A DNA stretch of 64,000 bases from Candidatus Atribacteria bacterium (lineage in GTDB: Bacteria > Atribacterota > Phoenicimicrobiia > Phoenicimicrobiales > Phoenicimicrobiaceae): NCBI GenBank assembly GCA_003513845.1, contig DOTB01000015.1, positions 1 through 64,000 on the forward strand. The letters are read 5' to 3'. The notes under the pieces were generated by a model, which saw only the letters and a list, made by a program, of their open reading frames with translations, was not told the DNA's origin and ran no database searches. The position numbers and the translations under genes were made by a program. This document shows positions 26,349 through 34,926 of the stretch, piece after piece (the stretch's first letter is position 1; each line of letters starts with the position of its first letter).

Positions 26349-27818
26349 TCATTTATAATCATATATCTTTTTAATATCATATTTTTTAATTTTATAATAA
26401 AAACTCCTGAGACTGATTCCTAATTTCTTTGCAGCCTTTAAATTATCACCGTTTGAGGCCTTCAAAGCATTTATTAGAGCTGCCCTTTCCGCATTATATT
26501 TTATCTCTTTAAGATTTTTTTTATCCCAATCAAAATTTACCAGATGATTGGATTCATAATCATTGATGGTCTTCCCCTCAATTCCTGCTTTTTCATTTAA
26601 CTCCACCAGGGGAGGAATATGTTTGGGTGAAATTAATTCTTCACTTAATTTCATATTTATTATTGCCCTTTCAATAACATTTTCTAATTCTCTAACATTT
26701 CCGGGCCAGTAATAATCTAATAGAAGATCAAGGGCTTTCGGTAAAATCCCTCTTACATTTCTTCCAAAATCTTGATTATATTTTCTAATTAAATTATTTA
26801 CTAAAAGAGGTATATCCTCTTTCCTTTCTCTTAATGGGGGGATATAAATAGGAATAACATATAACCGATAATAAAGGTCGTCTCTGAATCTCCCTTCCTT
26901 TACTGCATTTTTCAAATCTATATTAGTAGCAGAGATTACCCTTACATTTACATTGATAGGGGTTCTTCCTCCCACTTTTACGATTTCCTTTTCTTGAAGA
27001 ACTCTCAATAGCTTTGCCTGTAAATTAAGGCTCATTACTCCAATTTCATCTAAAAATATAGTTCCCTTGTCAGCTTCTTCGAACAACCCCTTCTTACCAG
27101 CCTTTTTGGCACCAGTAAATGAACCTCCCTCATACCCAAAAAGTTCACTCTCTAACAAAGTATCAACCAGGGCAGAACAATTAACCCGAACAAATTGTTT
27201 ATTCCTTCTTTTACTCGCATGATGTATGGCATGAGCAAAAAGCTCTTTTCCGGTCCCACTTTCTCCTTGAAGTAAAACTGTGGCGGGAGTTTCAGCAGCT
27301 TTTCTGGCTTGCTCTTTGGCAATAATCATAGCCCTACTTTTCCCTACAATATCTTCAAAGGTATATTTTGATTCTAAATGTCTGACTCTCTGTTTAACTC
27401 GATTTAACTCCTCCGTTAAATACTCTATTTCAGAAACATCATGGATTACTGCTACACTTCCCTTCAGAACTCCATCTACAATGACTGGTGCTACATTTAC
27501 AATTACCTCTTTACGATTAGGCCCAACTCGCATCCTCACTCCATGAACTGGTTTTCTGGTTCTTAATACTTTTAAATGCATACTTTCATTCCCATCAGCA
27601 ATATCAATAGTGGGTGGTTTTCCTAATACATCTTCTTCAGTTAAACCGGTTAGCCGAGTATAGGCAGGGTTAATGATAGTATGTAAACCTTTTTCATCTA
27701 CTACCGAAATAGCATCATCAGTAGAACGAATTATTGCCTTTAAAGTACTCTGAATCTCTTTTTGTGTGGCAATTTCTTTCAACCATTTATTTTTATTTGT
27801 ATTAATCTTCTCTTTCAT
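26349..27818 (-). CDS. Sigma-54-dependent transcriptional activator (PAS-AAA+-Fis)
   Basis: An enhancer-binding protein of 489 aa. A PAS sensor domain covers about residues 22-135 (DDAISVVDEKGLHTIINPAY, VRMRVGPNRKEV), the AAA+ domain about 160-395 (Walker A GESGTGKE, Walker B GTIFLDEIG, WPGNVRELENV), and a C-terminal Fis-type helix-turn-helix NLKAAKKLGISLRSFYYKIK. The sigma-54 contact loop reads GGSFTGA rather than the canonical GAFTGA. It is placed directly upstream of the acyl-kinase operon, as BkdR is in Bacillus. It probably senses a metabolite through PAS and drives that operon. Confidence 0.92.
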   Translation of the reverse strand: MKEKINTNKNKWLKEIATQKEIQSTLKAIIRSTDDAISVVDEKGLHTIINPAYTRLTGLTEEDVLGKPPTIDIADGNESMHLKVLRTRKPVHGVRMRVGPNRKEVIVNVAPVIVDGVLKGSVAVIHDVSEIEYLTEELNRVKQRVRHLESKYTFEDIVGKSRAMIIAKEQARKAAETPATVLLQGESGTGKELFAHAIHHASKRRNKQFVRVNCSALVDTLLESELFGYEGGSFTGAKKAGKKGLFEEADKGTIFLDEIGVMSLNLQAKLLRVLQEKEIVKVGGRTPINVNVRVISATNIDLKNAVKEGRFRDDLYYRLYVIPIYIPPLRERKEDIPLLVNNLIRKYNQDFGRNVRGILPKALDLLLDYYWPGNVRELENVIERAIINMKLSEELISPKHIPPLVELNEKAGIEGKTINDYESNHLVNFDWDKKNLKEIKYNAERAALINALKASNGDNLKAAKKLGISLRSFYYKIKKYDIKKIYDYK

Positions 27819-27940
27819 AAATATACAACCTTATACCAATTTTCCAATTGACCGATTTAATTGATTACCAAGTCAAACAGTTAACCATATAAACAATTAA
27901 CTCTCTTATTATCTACTATCATACTATCTTTACATCTCAC

Positions 27941-27998
27941 TTATTACTTATTACTCATCACTCATTACTCATTACTCATCACTCATCACTCATCACTG
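27941..27998. repeat. Short tandem repeat (ACTCATC/ACTCATT units)
   Basis: A run of 7-10 nt units built on ACTCATC, ACTCATT and ATTACTC lies just downstream of recN. There are no spacers and no Cas genes, so this is a simple repeat. Confidence 0.7.
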
Positions 27999-28000
27999 CA

Positions 28001-29716
28001 TCATCTCTCTAACATCTTCTGGGCATGCTGAATAGTAATCTCACTCATCTGATTTCCATCTAACATCCGGGCAATCTCTTTAACCCTATCTTCTCCCTTT
28101 ATTTCTTCTACCCTTATCTCTGTTTTATTTTCTACAACATATTTTTCTATATAAAAATGTTTTCTGGCTCTACAGGCTATCTGAGGTAAGTGAGTTACAC
28201 AGATTATCTGTCTCTTTTTGGAAATATTTCTTAATTTTTGAGCAATCACCTCTCCCAATCTTGCCCCTACCCCGCTATCAATCTCATCAAAAATTAAGGT
28301 GGGGACCTCGTCAACCTCAGAGAGTATTGATTTTAAGGCTAACATAACTCTGGAAACTTCACCACCTGATACTATTCGTGCCAATGGTCGCAAGCTCTCT
28401 CCCACATTGGGAGATATCATAAACTCAATATCGTCTATCCCCTTAGGTCCAACTTTATACCTTTTATTATTTATCTTTATACCTTCATCATCTTGATAAT
28501 GGTTAATAGAGACTTTAAACTGGCATCTTTTCATATTTAAATCTTCTAATTCTCTAACTACCATCTCCTCTAAATTTTTAGCTATCTTTCTCCTCTCCAA
28601 ACTCAAATTATGAGAAATATCTGATATCTTATTTTCCAGAGAATTTATTTCTACTCTTAAACTTTCTATCTCATCTTCACTATAATCAATAGCCTTTAAT
28701 TCCTGGTATATTTTTTGGCGACACTTCAGGATTTCATCTATGGTGGAACCATATTTACTCTTTAAATTGTTGATCAGGTTTAATCTCTCCTCGACTTCTT
28801 TTAATCTCTGAGTATCTAATTCTATTTTATCTTTGTACTTCTCAATCTCATTAACCAAATCTTCAAGCTGGTATACTATTTCTTTTAAAGTCTCTTTCAT
28901 TTTTTCAATCCGTCGGTCCAGAGAGGCAATTTCTCCCATATTTTTAGATACTTCATTTAAAGAATCTCTTATTGAGGGATGCTCAACCCCGCCTTCATAA
29001 AGGATAAAGTTAGCTTTTTCCATAGTCTCAACTATCTTTTCTGCATTCCTTAAGACCATTTCTTCCTCTTCCAAAATTTTATCCTCGTCTTTAGTTAAAG
29101 ATGCTTTATCTATTTCCTCTAACTGAAATTTTAAAAAATCTATACGTTTTAAATTTTCTTCCCTATCTTCTATTATTTGCGTTAATCTTTTTTTCTTCTC
29201 TCGCCATAATCGATAAGCATTAAATAACTCTTTTCTATATCTAGTGATTTTATCGCCGCCTAAATTATCTATTAAATCTATATGTTTAGAAATATCTAAA
29301 AGCGATTGATGATTATGTTGACCGTGTAAATCAACCAAGAAATTTCCTATATCCTGAAGCAAAGATAAATTTACCAATCTCTGATTGATCCAGCATTTAT
29401 TCCGACCTTTTCTATTAACTTCTCTCCTGATTAACAAGGCCCCTTCCTTATCAACAATTTCTAAATCAGGATTTAGATTATTTATTGCCATCTTTTCAAC
29501 GGGCGATAATAAGAATAATCCTTCTACTACCAAACTATCTTCTCCCGACCTGATTAGATCAATAGAAGTATGACCACCTAAAATTAGATCTATTGCTTCA
29601 ATAATAATAGATTTTCCTGCTCCAGTCTCTCCAGTCACGACGTTTAATCCCTCATCAAATTCTATATTCAATTCTTTTATTAGAGCAATATTTTTTAAAT
29701 TTAGTTGAAATAACAT
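28001..29716 (-). CDS. recN: DNA repair protein RecN
   Basis: An SMC-like ATPase acting in double-strand break repair. Residues 1-50 hold the Walker A region (LNVVTGETGAGKSIIIEAID). The coiled-coil arms span about 150-370. The C-terminal half has the signature SGGEVSRVMLALKSIL and Walker B (TLIFDEIDSGVGARLG), followed by CVTHLPQIACRA. At 571 aa it is full length. Its upstream neighbours (NAD kinase, TlyA) reproduce the tlyA-nadK-recN order widespread in bacteria. Confidence 0.96.
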   Translation of the reverse strand: MLFQLNLKNIALIKELNIEFDEGLNVVTGETGAGKSIIIEAIDLILGGHTSIDLIRSGEDSLVVEGLFLLSPVEKMAINNLNPDLEIVDKEGALLIRREVNRKGRNKCWINQRLVNLSLLQDIGNFLVDLHGQHNHQSLLDISKHIDLIDNLGGDKITRYRKELFNAYRLWREKKKRLTQIIEDREENLKRIDFLKFQLEEIDKASLTKDEDKILEEEEMVLRNAEKIVETMEKANFILYEGGVEHPSIRDSLNEVSKNMGEIASLDRRIEKMKETLKEIVYQLEDLVNEIEKYKDKIELDTQRLKEVEERLNLINNLKSKYGSTIDEILKCRQKIYQELKAIDYSEDEIESLRVEINSLENKISDISHNLSLERRKIAKNLEEMVVRELEDLNMKRCQFKVSINHYQDDEGIKINNKRYKVGPKGIDDIEFMISPNVGESLRPLARIVSGGEVSRVMLALKSILSEVDEVPTLIFDEIDSGVGARLGEVIAQKLRNISKKRQIICVTHLPQIACRARKHFYIEKYVVENKTEIRVEEIKGEDRVKEIARMLDGNQMSEITIQHAQKMLER

Positions 29717-29814
29717 TTACCTTTTAATCCACCTCATCTTCTTTTAGGTCATCAACGCCTTTGCTTTTACCAGGACTACCTCCCTGTTTTCACAGAGCCT
29801 GTCCTCCTGTTTAT

Positions 29815-30687
29815 TCAAATACTTACCTGCCCACTCCACCTTAATTTTTCCCTCAAAATAGCATAAAAACTCTTTTCTTTAAAAGTAATCAATCGAGCTT
29901 TGTGATTTGATTTTTTTACTAACACTTCATCTTTTGTTTTTAAAGTAAAACCTTCCTGTCCATCTATTGTAACCATTACCTCTTCTTCACTCGATTCTAA
30001 TATAATCTTCACTTTATCATTTTCACCTATAATTAAAGGTCGAGCAGATAGGGTATGTGGACAGATGGGAGTAAGTATCATAGAATTTATGTTGGGATTA
30101 ACAAGGGGACCGCCAGCAGAAAGGGAATAAGCAGTAGAGCCAGTAGAAGTAGAAACAACCAATCCATCTGCTGAATAGGTAATAACATAATCATTGTTGA
30201 CGTAAGTAGCCAGGCTGATAATTCGAGCAAATGCCCCTTTACCAATAACTACATCGTTCAAAGCAATTAATTTCTTAATCTCTTTATCTTTTCTTCTCAC
30301 TGAACAATCTAACATCATTCTTTCATCAAGAAAATATTTTTCCTGATACAGTCTTTCTAATGATTTTTCCAGGTCTTCTATACCGATTTGAGTAAGAAAA
30401 CCTAATCCCCCTAAATTTACTCCAAAAACTGGGATATCTGCAAAGGCAGCTAATCTTGCTGCTTTAAGAAGAGTGCCATCTCCCCCCAAAGATATTACCA
30501 TATTTACCTTATTAAGGAATTTTTCGGTAGGACAATTTAAATCTTTTCTACCTATAGGTTCCCCACCTTTACCCTCAATATATACTCTTATGCTTTTAGG
30601 ACGTAACCAATCAATTATTCGGCAAGCTGTTTCTCGAGCTTTCTCTTTTTCGTAATTTACTACTAATCCTACACTGTTTAATTTCAT
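29815..30687 (-). CDS. nadK: NAD kinase
   Basis: Phosphorylates NAD to NADP. The motifs VISLGGDGTLLKAAR, VNLGGLGFLT, and the C-terminal STGSTAYSLSAGGPLV are diagnostic. I place the start at the ATG at 30687 (MKLNSVGLVVNY), which overlaps the TGA of the upstream gene (ATGA) and has GGAGG 6 nt upstream. The longer frame to 30768 adds 27 residues unlike the family. The result is 290 aa, normal for bacterial NadK. Confidence 0.95.
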   Translation of the reverse strand: MKLNSVGLVVNYEKEKARETACRIIDWLRPKSIRVYIEGKGGEPIGRKDLNCPTEKFLNKVNMVISLGGDGTLLKAARLAAFADIPVFGVNLGGLGFLTQIGIEDLEKSLERLYQEKYFLDERMMLDCSVRRKDKEIKKLIALNDVVIGKGAFARIISLATYVNNDYVITYSADGLVVSTSTGSTAYSLSAGGPLVNPNINSMILTPICPHTLSARPLIIGENDKVKIILESSEEEVMVTIDGQEGFTLKTKDEVLVKKSNHKARLITFKEKSFYAILREKLRWSGQVSI

Positions 30688-31238
30688 CTCCATCCTCCCC
30701 GAAGTAAATAATATAAAACCAAGGTAAAAATTATCCCCGCTATAAAGTAAATTATTCTGATCATCCATTGGCGAGGGGTGCTTCCGAACTGAAACTTTAT
30801 TTCAGAAATACTCTTATTTTTCATATTTAGTAAAAGGATACCACTTGGTTGATAGGCAAGATAATATTCTAACATCTGCCTTCGAGTTTCCCGATTAGTA
30901 ATATAGGGGATCTTCTCACCACTTTTAACTTCCACCACATAAACTTTCCCCCTTTTTCTTGCCAGGTAATCTATTCGTACCAAATAGCGATGAATCTTAT
31001 TCCCAATGGTTATAAGGAGTGGTTTACTTTTTTGAATATCTATGATGGTATAACCATTTCTTCTCAATATTTTTTCTGCTTCTTTTTCTGCCTGTCTGCT
31101 TTTAGTAAATCTTTGCCTTAATTTCTTACCCCTTACCCAATTACTTATCTTGATAAACGAAAATAGAAAGATTATTCCTCCACCAATAATTAAAACTAAA
31201 ATTAAAATTCCATTTTTACCTATATCCAAAAATCTCAC
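30684..31238 (-). CDS. Membrane-anchored nuclease-like protein of unknown function
   Basis: A 184-aa protein with hydrophobic segments at about 9-30 and 160-180 enclosing a soluble domain. The domain has the look of a PD-(D/E)XK fold: EKEAEKILRRNGYTIIDIQK, then RIDYLARKRGKVYVVEVKSG, with Asp and Glu-x-Lys as possible catalytic residues. It resembles Holliday-junction resolvase-like or YraN-like folds in outline only. It sits between tlyA and nadK and overlaps nadK by 4 bp. No function is claimed. Confidence 0.7.
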   Translation of the reverse strand: MRFLDIGKNGILILVLIIGGGIIFLFSFIKISNWVRGKKLRQRFTKSRQAEKEAEKILRRNGYTIIDIQKSKPLLITIGNKIHRYLVRIDYLARKRGKVYVVEVKSGEKIPYITNRETRRQMLEYYLAYQPSGILLLNMKNKSISEIKFQFGSTPRQWMIRIIYFIAGIIFTLVLYYLLRGGWR

Positions 31239-31315
31239 TCCAATAATCTCTTACTTCTACTATTTAAATTTCGCATTCACTCCTTCGCTATTAAATTAGT
31301 ATTTATTTTATACAG

Positions 31316-32146
31316 TCACTTAGAAAGTTCTTGGTGAGCTTGTTCTACTATCTCTTTGATTAAGGGGGAGAAATCATCTATTTTCTTTTTTATGATATTT
31401 TTAGTCAAATAGATAAGATATTCTATATTACCAGAAGCCCCTTTTAAGGGAGAAAAGGTCAATCCCTGAATATTGAAACCTAATTTTTGGGCATTATTAC
31501 CTACTCTTCTTATTACCATTTGATGAACTTCCGCCTTTTTTACTAATCCACCCTTTTGAATAAATTCTCGACCTGCTTCAAATTGAGGTTTAATTAGGGC
31601 TACAACCTCCCCTTCCTCTTTAAGTAAATTATACACTGCTGGTAAAACTTTATCCAATGATATAAAAGAGACATCTATAGTAGCCAATTCAAATAGACTA
31701 TCAAATTTATCGGGAGTAAGATATCTTATGTTAGTGCGATCCATCAATACTACTCTTTGATCTTTTTGCAGTTTCCAGGCCAACTGTCCATAACCCACAT
31801 CTATACAATAGACCTTTTCAGCTCCAAACTTTAACAAGCAATCGGTGAAACCCCCGGTTGAGGCACCCACATCGATTGCTTTCTTGCCTTTAACAGAAAT
31901 ATTAAATGTCTTTATAGCTTTTTCTAATTTTTCTCCGCCCCTGCTTACATAAACAGTCGCTTTTTTAAATAATGATATACTACTATCAACCCTGACTTTT
32001 TGCCCAACTTTATCGATTCTTTCTCCTTCTACCAACACTTCTCCAGCCATTATTGCTCTCTTGGCTTTTTCCCTGGTAGAAAAAAATCCACTTTTTACAA
32101 GCAGTAAATCTAACCGCTCTTTCTCTATCTTTTTCAATCGATTCAT
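31316..32146 (-). CDS. tlyA: TlyA-family rRNA 2'-O-methyltransferase
   Basis: A 276-aa protein with an N-terminal S4 RNA-binding domain (ERLDLLLVKSGFFSTREKAK) and an FtsJ-type methyltransferase domain from about residue 80, whose SAM-binding motif is AIDVGASTGGFTDCLLKFGA. The catalytic-site segments LATIDVSFISLDKVLP and ALIKPQFEAGREFI follow. TlyA methylates 16S and 23S rRNA in mycobacteria; older annotations call it hemolysin. The ribosome binding site is weak. Confidence 0.92.
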   Translation of the reverse strand: MNRLKKIEKERLDLLLVKSGFFSTREKAKRAIMAGEVLVEGERIDKVGQKVRVDSSISLFKKATVYVSRGGEKLEKAIKTFNISVKGKKAIDVGASTGGFTDCLLKFGAEKVYCIDVGYGQLAWKLQKDQRVVLMDRTNIRYLTPDKFDSLFELATIDVSFISLDKVLPAVYNLLKEEGEVVALIKPQFEAGREFIQKGGLVKKAEVHQMVIRRVGNNAQKLGFNIQGLTFSPLKGASGNIEYLIYLTKNIIKKKIDDFSPLIKEIVEQAHQELSK

Positions 32147-32159
32147 CTATCGCAAACCT

Positions 32160-32260
32160 GTGCCTTCACCATATTATTGCTTAATTTCTCCTGTGGGCCC
32201 GATGCATCGTGCCTCTATCCCCTACCTTACCGTTTTGTCTACTTTTTGGGTTTCAATCAT
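32160..32260. repeat. Family B palindromic repeat, copy at the tlyA upstream region
   Basis: Matches the copies at 44555-44670 and 49515-49630: a middle section ending TTCTCCTRTGGGC, the core GGCCCGATGCATCGTGCC, and the tail TTTTGTCTACTTTTTGGG. The 5' hairpin is decayed. Confidence 0.65.
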
Positions 32261-32264
32261 TTAT

Positions 32265-32732
32265 TTAAAAATTTAAATAATAATATAAAAGATAAGCCAT
32301 CATAATACCTATCATAGCACCTACAATGACTTCAAAAGGAGTATGGCCAATCAATTCTTTTAAATGCTTATCTCTGATCTTTCTCTCTTCAAAGAATTCC
32401 AGGATTATTTTATTTAATACCTTAGCCTGTTCTCCAGTCTCCCTTCTTACTCCAGCAGCATCAGCCATAATAATAAAAGCCATAACTATGGCTAAAGCAA
32501 ATAAAGGAGAATTCCATCCTTCACTCAAGCCAATGGTTACAGCCACACACATTGAAAGGGCAGAATGAGTACTTGGCATTCCTCCTGCCCCAATAAATCT
32601 TCTGACATCCCATTTTTTTTCTGTAAAAAAAAATACAAATAACTTCAAAATCTGATTCAGGATATAAGTTATAAGAGCGATTATTATAATTTGATTTTTA
32701 AATATTTCAGAGAAATCGGTGATATGAATCAT
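32265..32732 (-). CDS. DUF212 / divergent PAP2-family membrane protein
   Basis: A 155-aa membrane protein with four to five helices. It contains GGMPSTHSALSMCVAVTIGL and, at the end, LIGHTPFEVIVGAMIGIMMAYLLY, the conserved blocks of the YuiD/DUF212 family, related to vanadium-dependent haloperoxidases and PAP2 phosphatases. The substrate is unknown; lipid phosphate has been proposed for the superfamily. Confidence 0.88.
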   Translation of the reverse strand: MIHITDFSEIFKNQIIIIALITYILNQILKLFVFFFTEKKWDVRRFIGAGGMPSTHSALSMCVAVTIGLSEGWNSPLFALAIVMAFIIMADAAGVRRETGEQAKVLNKIILEFFEERKIRDKHLKELIGHTPFEVIVGAMIGIMMAYLLYYYLNF

Positions 32733-32773
32733 TATTTCCTCCAGCTTTAATGCAAAAAGATTTTGTGCAAATT

Positions 32774-33397
32774 TTATGGTTTAATCCAATCTTCATCTCT
32801 GAGGAGAGGCTTACTAATATCAATATGACCTACTAAACTCTCTCTCTCGTTTCCGGCAATCAATATTTGAACACCTTTAATAGGAGGGATTTCGGTTAAA
32901 GTGTTAACTATAGAATAGACAGTCATTAATTCAGCGCTACTGCCTCCAGGATGATTTTTAGATACTTCCTCTGATAGGTCAACATAGGCAATATCATCAG
33001 CTATATAAAGTTCATTAAGTTGAGTACCTTTAGGAATAGTTGGATAAAGATTGGAATTTTCCGGACCATTTATAATCTCAAGAACAACTTGTTTAGCTAA
33101 AGAAAGAGACACAGGAATTTTTCTTTTTTCAGGCACCAGATACATTGCCTGATAATCGGAAAAATAAAGGTTAACTTCTACCATCTCTTCCATCGGAACA
33201 GGTTTAATTTCCTCTTTCTCTTCTTCATAAGGGATTTCCCTGGTAACAACAGGCTTTTCTTTATACCTTTCCCAAACAGGCATAATTAATTTATTGAATA
33301 TTAAATAACTAAAAATTATCAGTGCTATTATTACTAACAATGTAAAGATAATTTTCAAGTGATTTTTTTTCTTCTTTGACTTTCTATTTTTTGCCAT
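32774..33397 (-). CDS. GerMN-domain membrane-anchored protein
   Basis: A 207-aa protein with a lysine-rich N-terminus and a single transmembrane anchor at about 14-35. The C-terminal GerMN domain runs about 75-195 (VNLYFSDYQAMYLVPEKRKI, LYPTIPKGTQLNELYIADDI, AYVDLSEEV, VYSIVNTLTEIPPIKGVQIL). GerMN domains occur in GerM of spore formers and in lipoproteins of non-spore formers. It is directly downstream of the amidase (10 bp), so it probably works at the cell wall. Confidence 0.85.
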   Translation of the reverse strand: MAKNRKSKKKKNHLKIIFTLLVIIALIIFSYLIFNKLIMPVWERYKEKPVVTREIPYEEEKEEIKPVPMEEMVEVNLYFSDYQAMYLVPEKRKIPVSLSLAKQVVLEIINGPENSNLYPTIPKGTQLNELYIADDIAYVDLSEEVSKNHPGGSSAELMTVYSIVNTLTEIPPIKGVQILIAGNERESLVGHIDISKPLLRDEDWIKP

Positions 33398-33407
33398 AGT
33401 AATTCAC

Positions 33408-34916
33408 CTATATCTCATTAGGAGTATTTTCTATATAATATTTTATGGCTTCAAACAAGGCTTGAGCTGCATTTTTCCTAAAACCACTATCTCTTAATAA
33501 TTTTTCCTCTTTAGGATTAGAAATAAAAGCAACCTCCACAATAACTGCAACCATATTTACTCCTTTTAATACTACAAAAGGAGCTTGTTTTACTCCCCTA
33601 TCGTCCAATTTAAGGTATTTTACTAATTTTTTCTGCACAACATCCGCAAAATTCAGGCTATATTGAATATTGGCACTTTCCTCCAGGTCAGCAATTATCT
33701 TGGCTAAATCTGTATCTAACTCTGGGTGAGCTCTGCTTGCCCTATTTTCTCTATCTGCAACATCTTTAGCTGAAGCACCTATATATTTGGAACTTAGTAC
33801 AAAGGTCTCTATTCCCCCCGCGCTAGGACGATGATTTAAAACCGAATTAGTGTGTAAACTCACAAATATAAAACCATTTTTCTGGTTAGCAAAATTTACT
33901 CTATCTTCTAAATAAATAAACTCATCTTTATCTCTGGTTAAATAGGTGGAAATACCTGCCCCTCTTAATAGTTTTTCTAAATAAAGAGCAATGTCCAAAA
34001 CAACTTCTTTTTCTTTTAAACCAGTTGGTCCAATTGCCCCTGGATCACTCCCACCGTGTCCGGGATCGATAATCACCACCCTCTTTTTAGTCATTTCAGG
34101 TTCAATAGTAGGTTTTTCTTCGGACTTTGTGGGGAGAGCTTCAGAAATAGCCTTCTCTTTTTCTTCAGGCCTAAATACATCAATTACAATTCTATCAGGG
34201 TCAGTAAGACTGAAAAAGTCATATTTGAACTCTTGATAAAGGTCAAATACTACTCTAACTATCTCTGGATTATACTGGGCAGTTCTTACAGTCTTTACTA
34301 CACCATCATTTATTTCTATCTGTTTTAACGCATCTTCCAACTTTACAATAGAGCCAATTATATCAATAAAGATTCTATCAGGATTAGTTAATAAATTTGC
34401 TTTAAATTCGGTCTTTTCAGATAAATCAATAACTATTCTAGTCTTATCAGGATGAGAATAACTTCTAATTTTCAGTAAATAAGGTCTTATGGTATTGATT
34501 GATAAAGTCTTAGTCTGGTTATCCCACTTAGTTTCTACCTGAGCAATAATTTTAATTACTTCTAAAGGGATCATTACCCGGTTATCTATAATCCGTACAG
34601 GCATTTCCAGAGAAACTATTTCCCCATCTATGTCTAAGGAAGGGTCGTCGATTACTAAACTAACAGTGTGATTATCGATATATATATTTAATAATTTTAA
34701 GGCGGGAAACCAGGTTATTCTCCCCCCCAATGCCTCTACTATGTTACGAGCTGGAATAAATATCCGACCATCTTCAATAATTGAAGAAACAACTGTTTCG
34801 AGAGGTTTTTGGTCTAACAATATGTTTATCTCTGAAGATTGAGTGAAGACTGAAGAAAGAGGAAATAAAACAATTATTCCGACCACTATCAGCAATACGA
34901 AGATTATTTTTTTCAT
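33408..34916 (-). CDS. N-acetylmuramoyl-L-alanine amidase (secreted)
   Basis: Cleaves the amide bond between muramic acid and L-Ala in peptidoglycan. Layout of the 502 aa: signal peptide (1-25), a copper-amine-oxidase-like N-terminal domain (about 30-130; ILLDQKPLETVVSSI, RIFIPARNIVEALGGRITWF), one or two AMIN domains (about 145-255) and amidase_3 from about 285. Zinc ligands are visible in VVIDPGHGGSDPGA, the Glu of TGLKEKEV and the His of FVSLHTNS, with the catalytic Glu in VIVEVAFISNP. AMIN domains commonly target amidases to the septum, which would bring this enzyme to the FtsEX/EnvC-like activator encoded at 54124-56888. Confidence 0.93.
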   Translation of the reverse strand: MKKIIFVLLIVVGIIVLFPLSSVFTQSSEINILLDQKPLETVVSSIIEDGRIFIPARNIVEALGGRITWFPALKLLNIYIDNHTVSLVIDDPSLDIDGEIVSLEMPVRIIDNRVMIPLEVIKIIAQVETKWDNQTKTLSINTIRPYLLKIRSYSHPDKTRIVIDLSEKTEFKANLLTNPDRIFIDIIGSIVKLEDALKQIEINDGVVKTVRTAQYNPEIVRVVFDLYQEFKYDFFSLTDPDRIVIDVFRPEEKEKAISEALPTKSEEKPTIEPEMTKKRVVIIDPGHGGSDPGAIGPTGLKEKEVVLDIALYLEKLLRGAGISTYLTRDKDEFIYLEDRVNFANQKNGFIFVSLHTNSVLNHRPSAGGIETFVLSSKYIGASAKDVADRENRASRAHPELDTDLAKIIADLEESANIQYSLNFADVVQKKLVKYLKLDDRGVKQAPFVVLKGVNMVAVIVEVAFISNPKEEKLLRDSGFRKNAAQALFEAIKYYIENTPNEI

Positions 34917-34926
34917 CTAACTTAGT

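Noticed and set aside
27941-27998. Possible CRISPR-like array
   Set aside because: Units are 7-10 nt, contiguous and without spacers, and no cas gene is near; it is a simple tandem repeat.
32774-34916. Evidence of sporulation from the GerMN protein and the cell-wall amidase
   Set aside because: These domains occur widely in non-spore formers, and no spore-specific gene is in the window.
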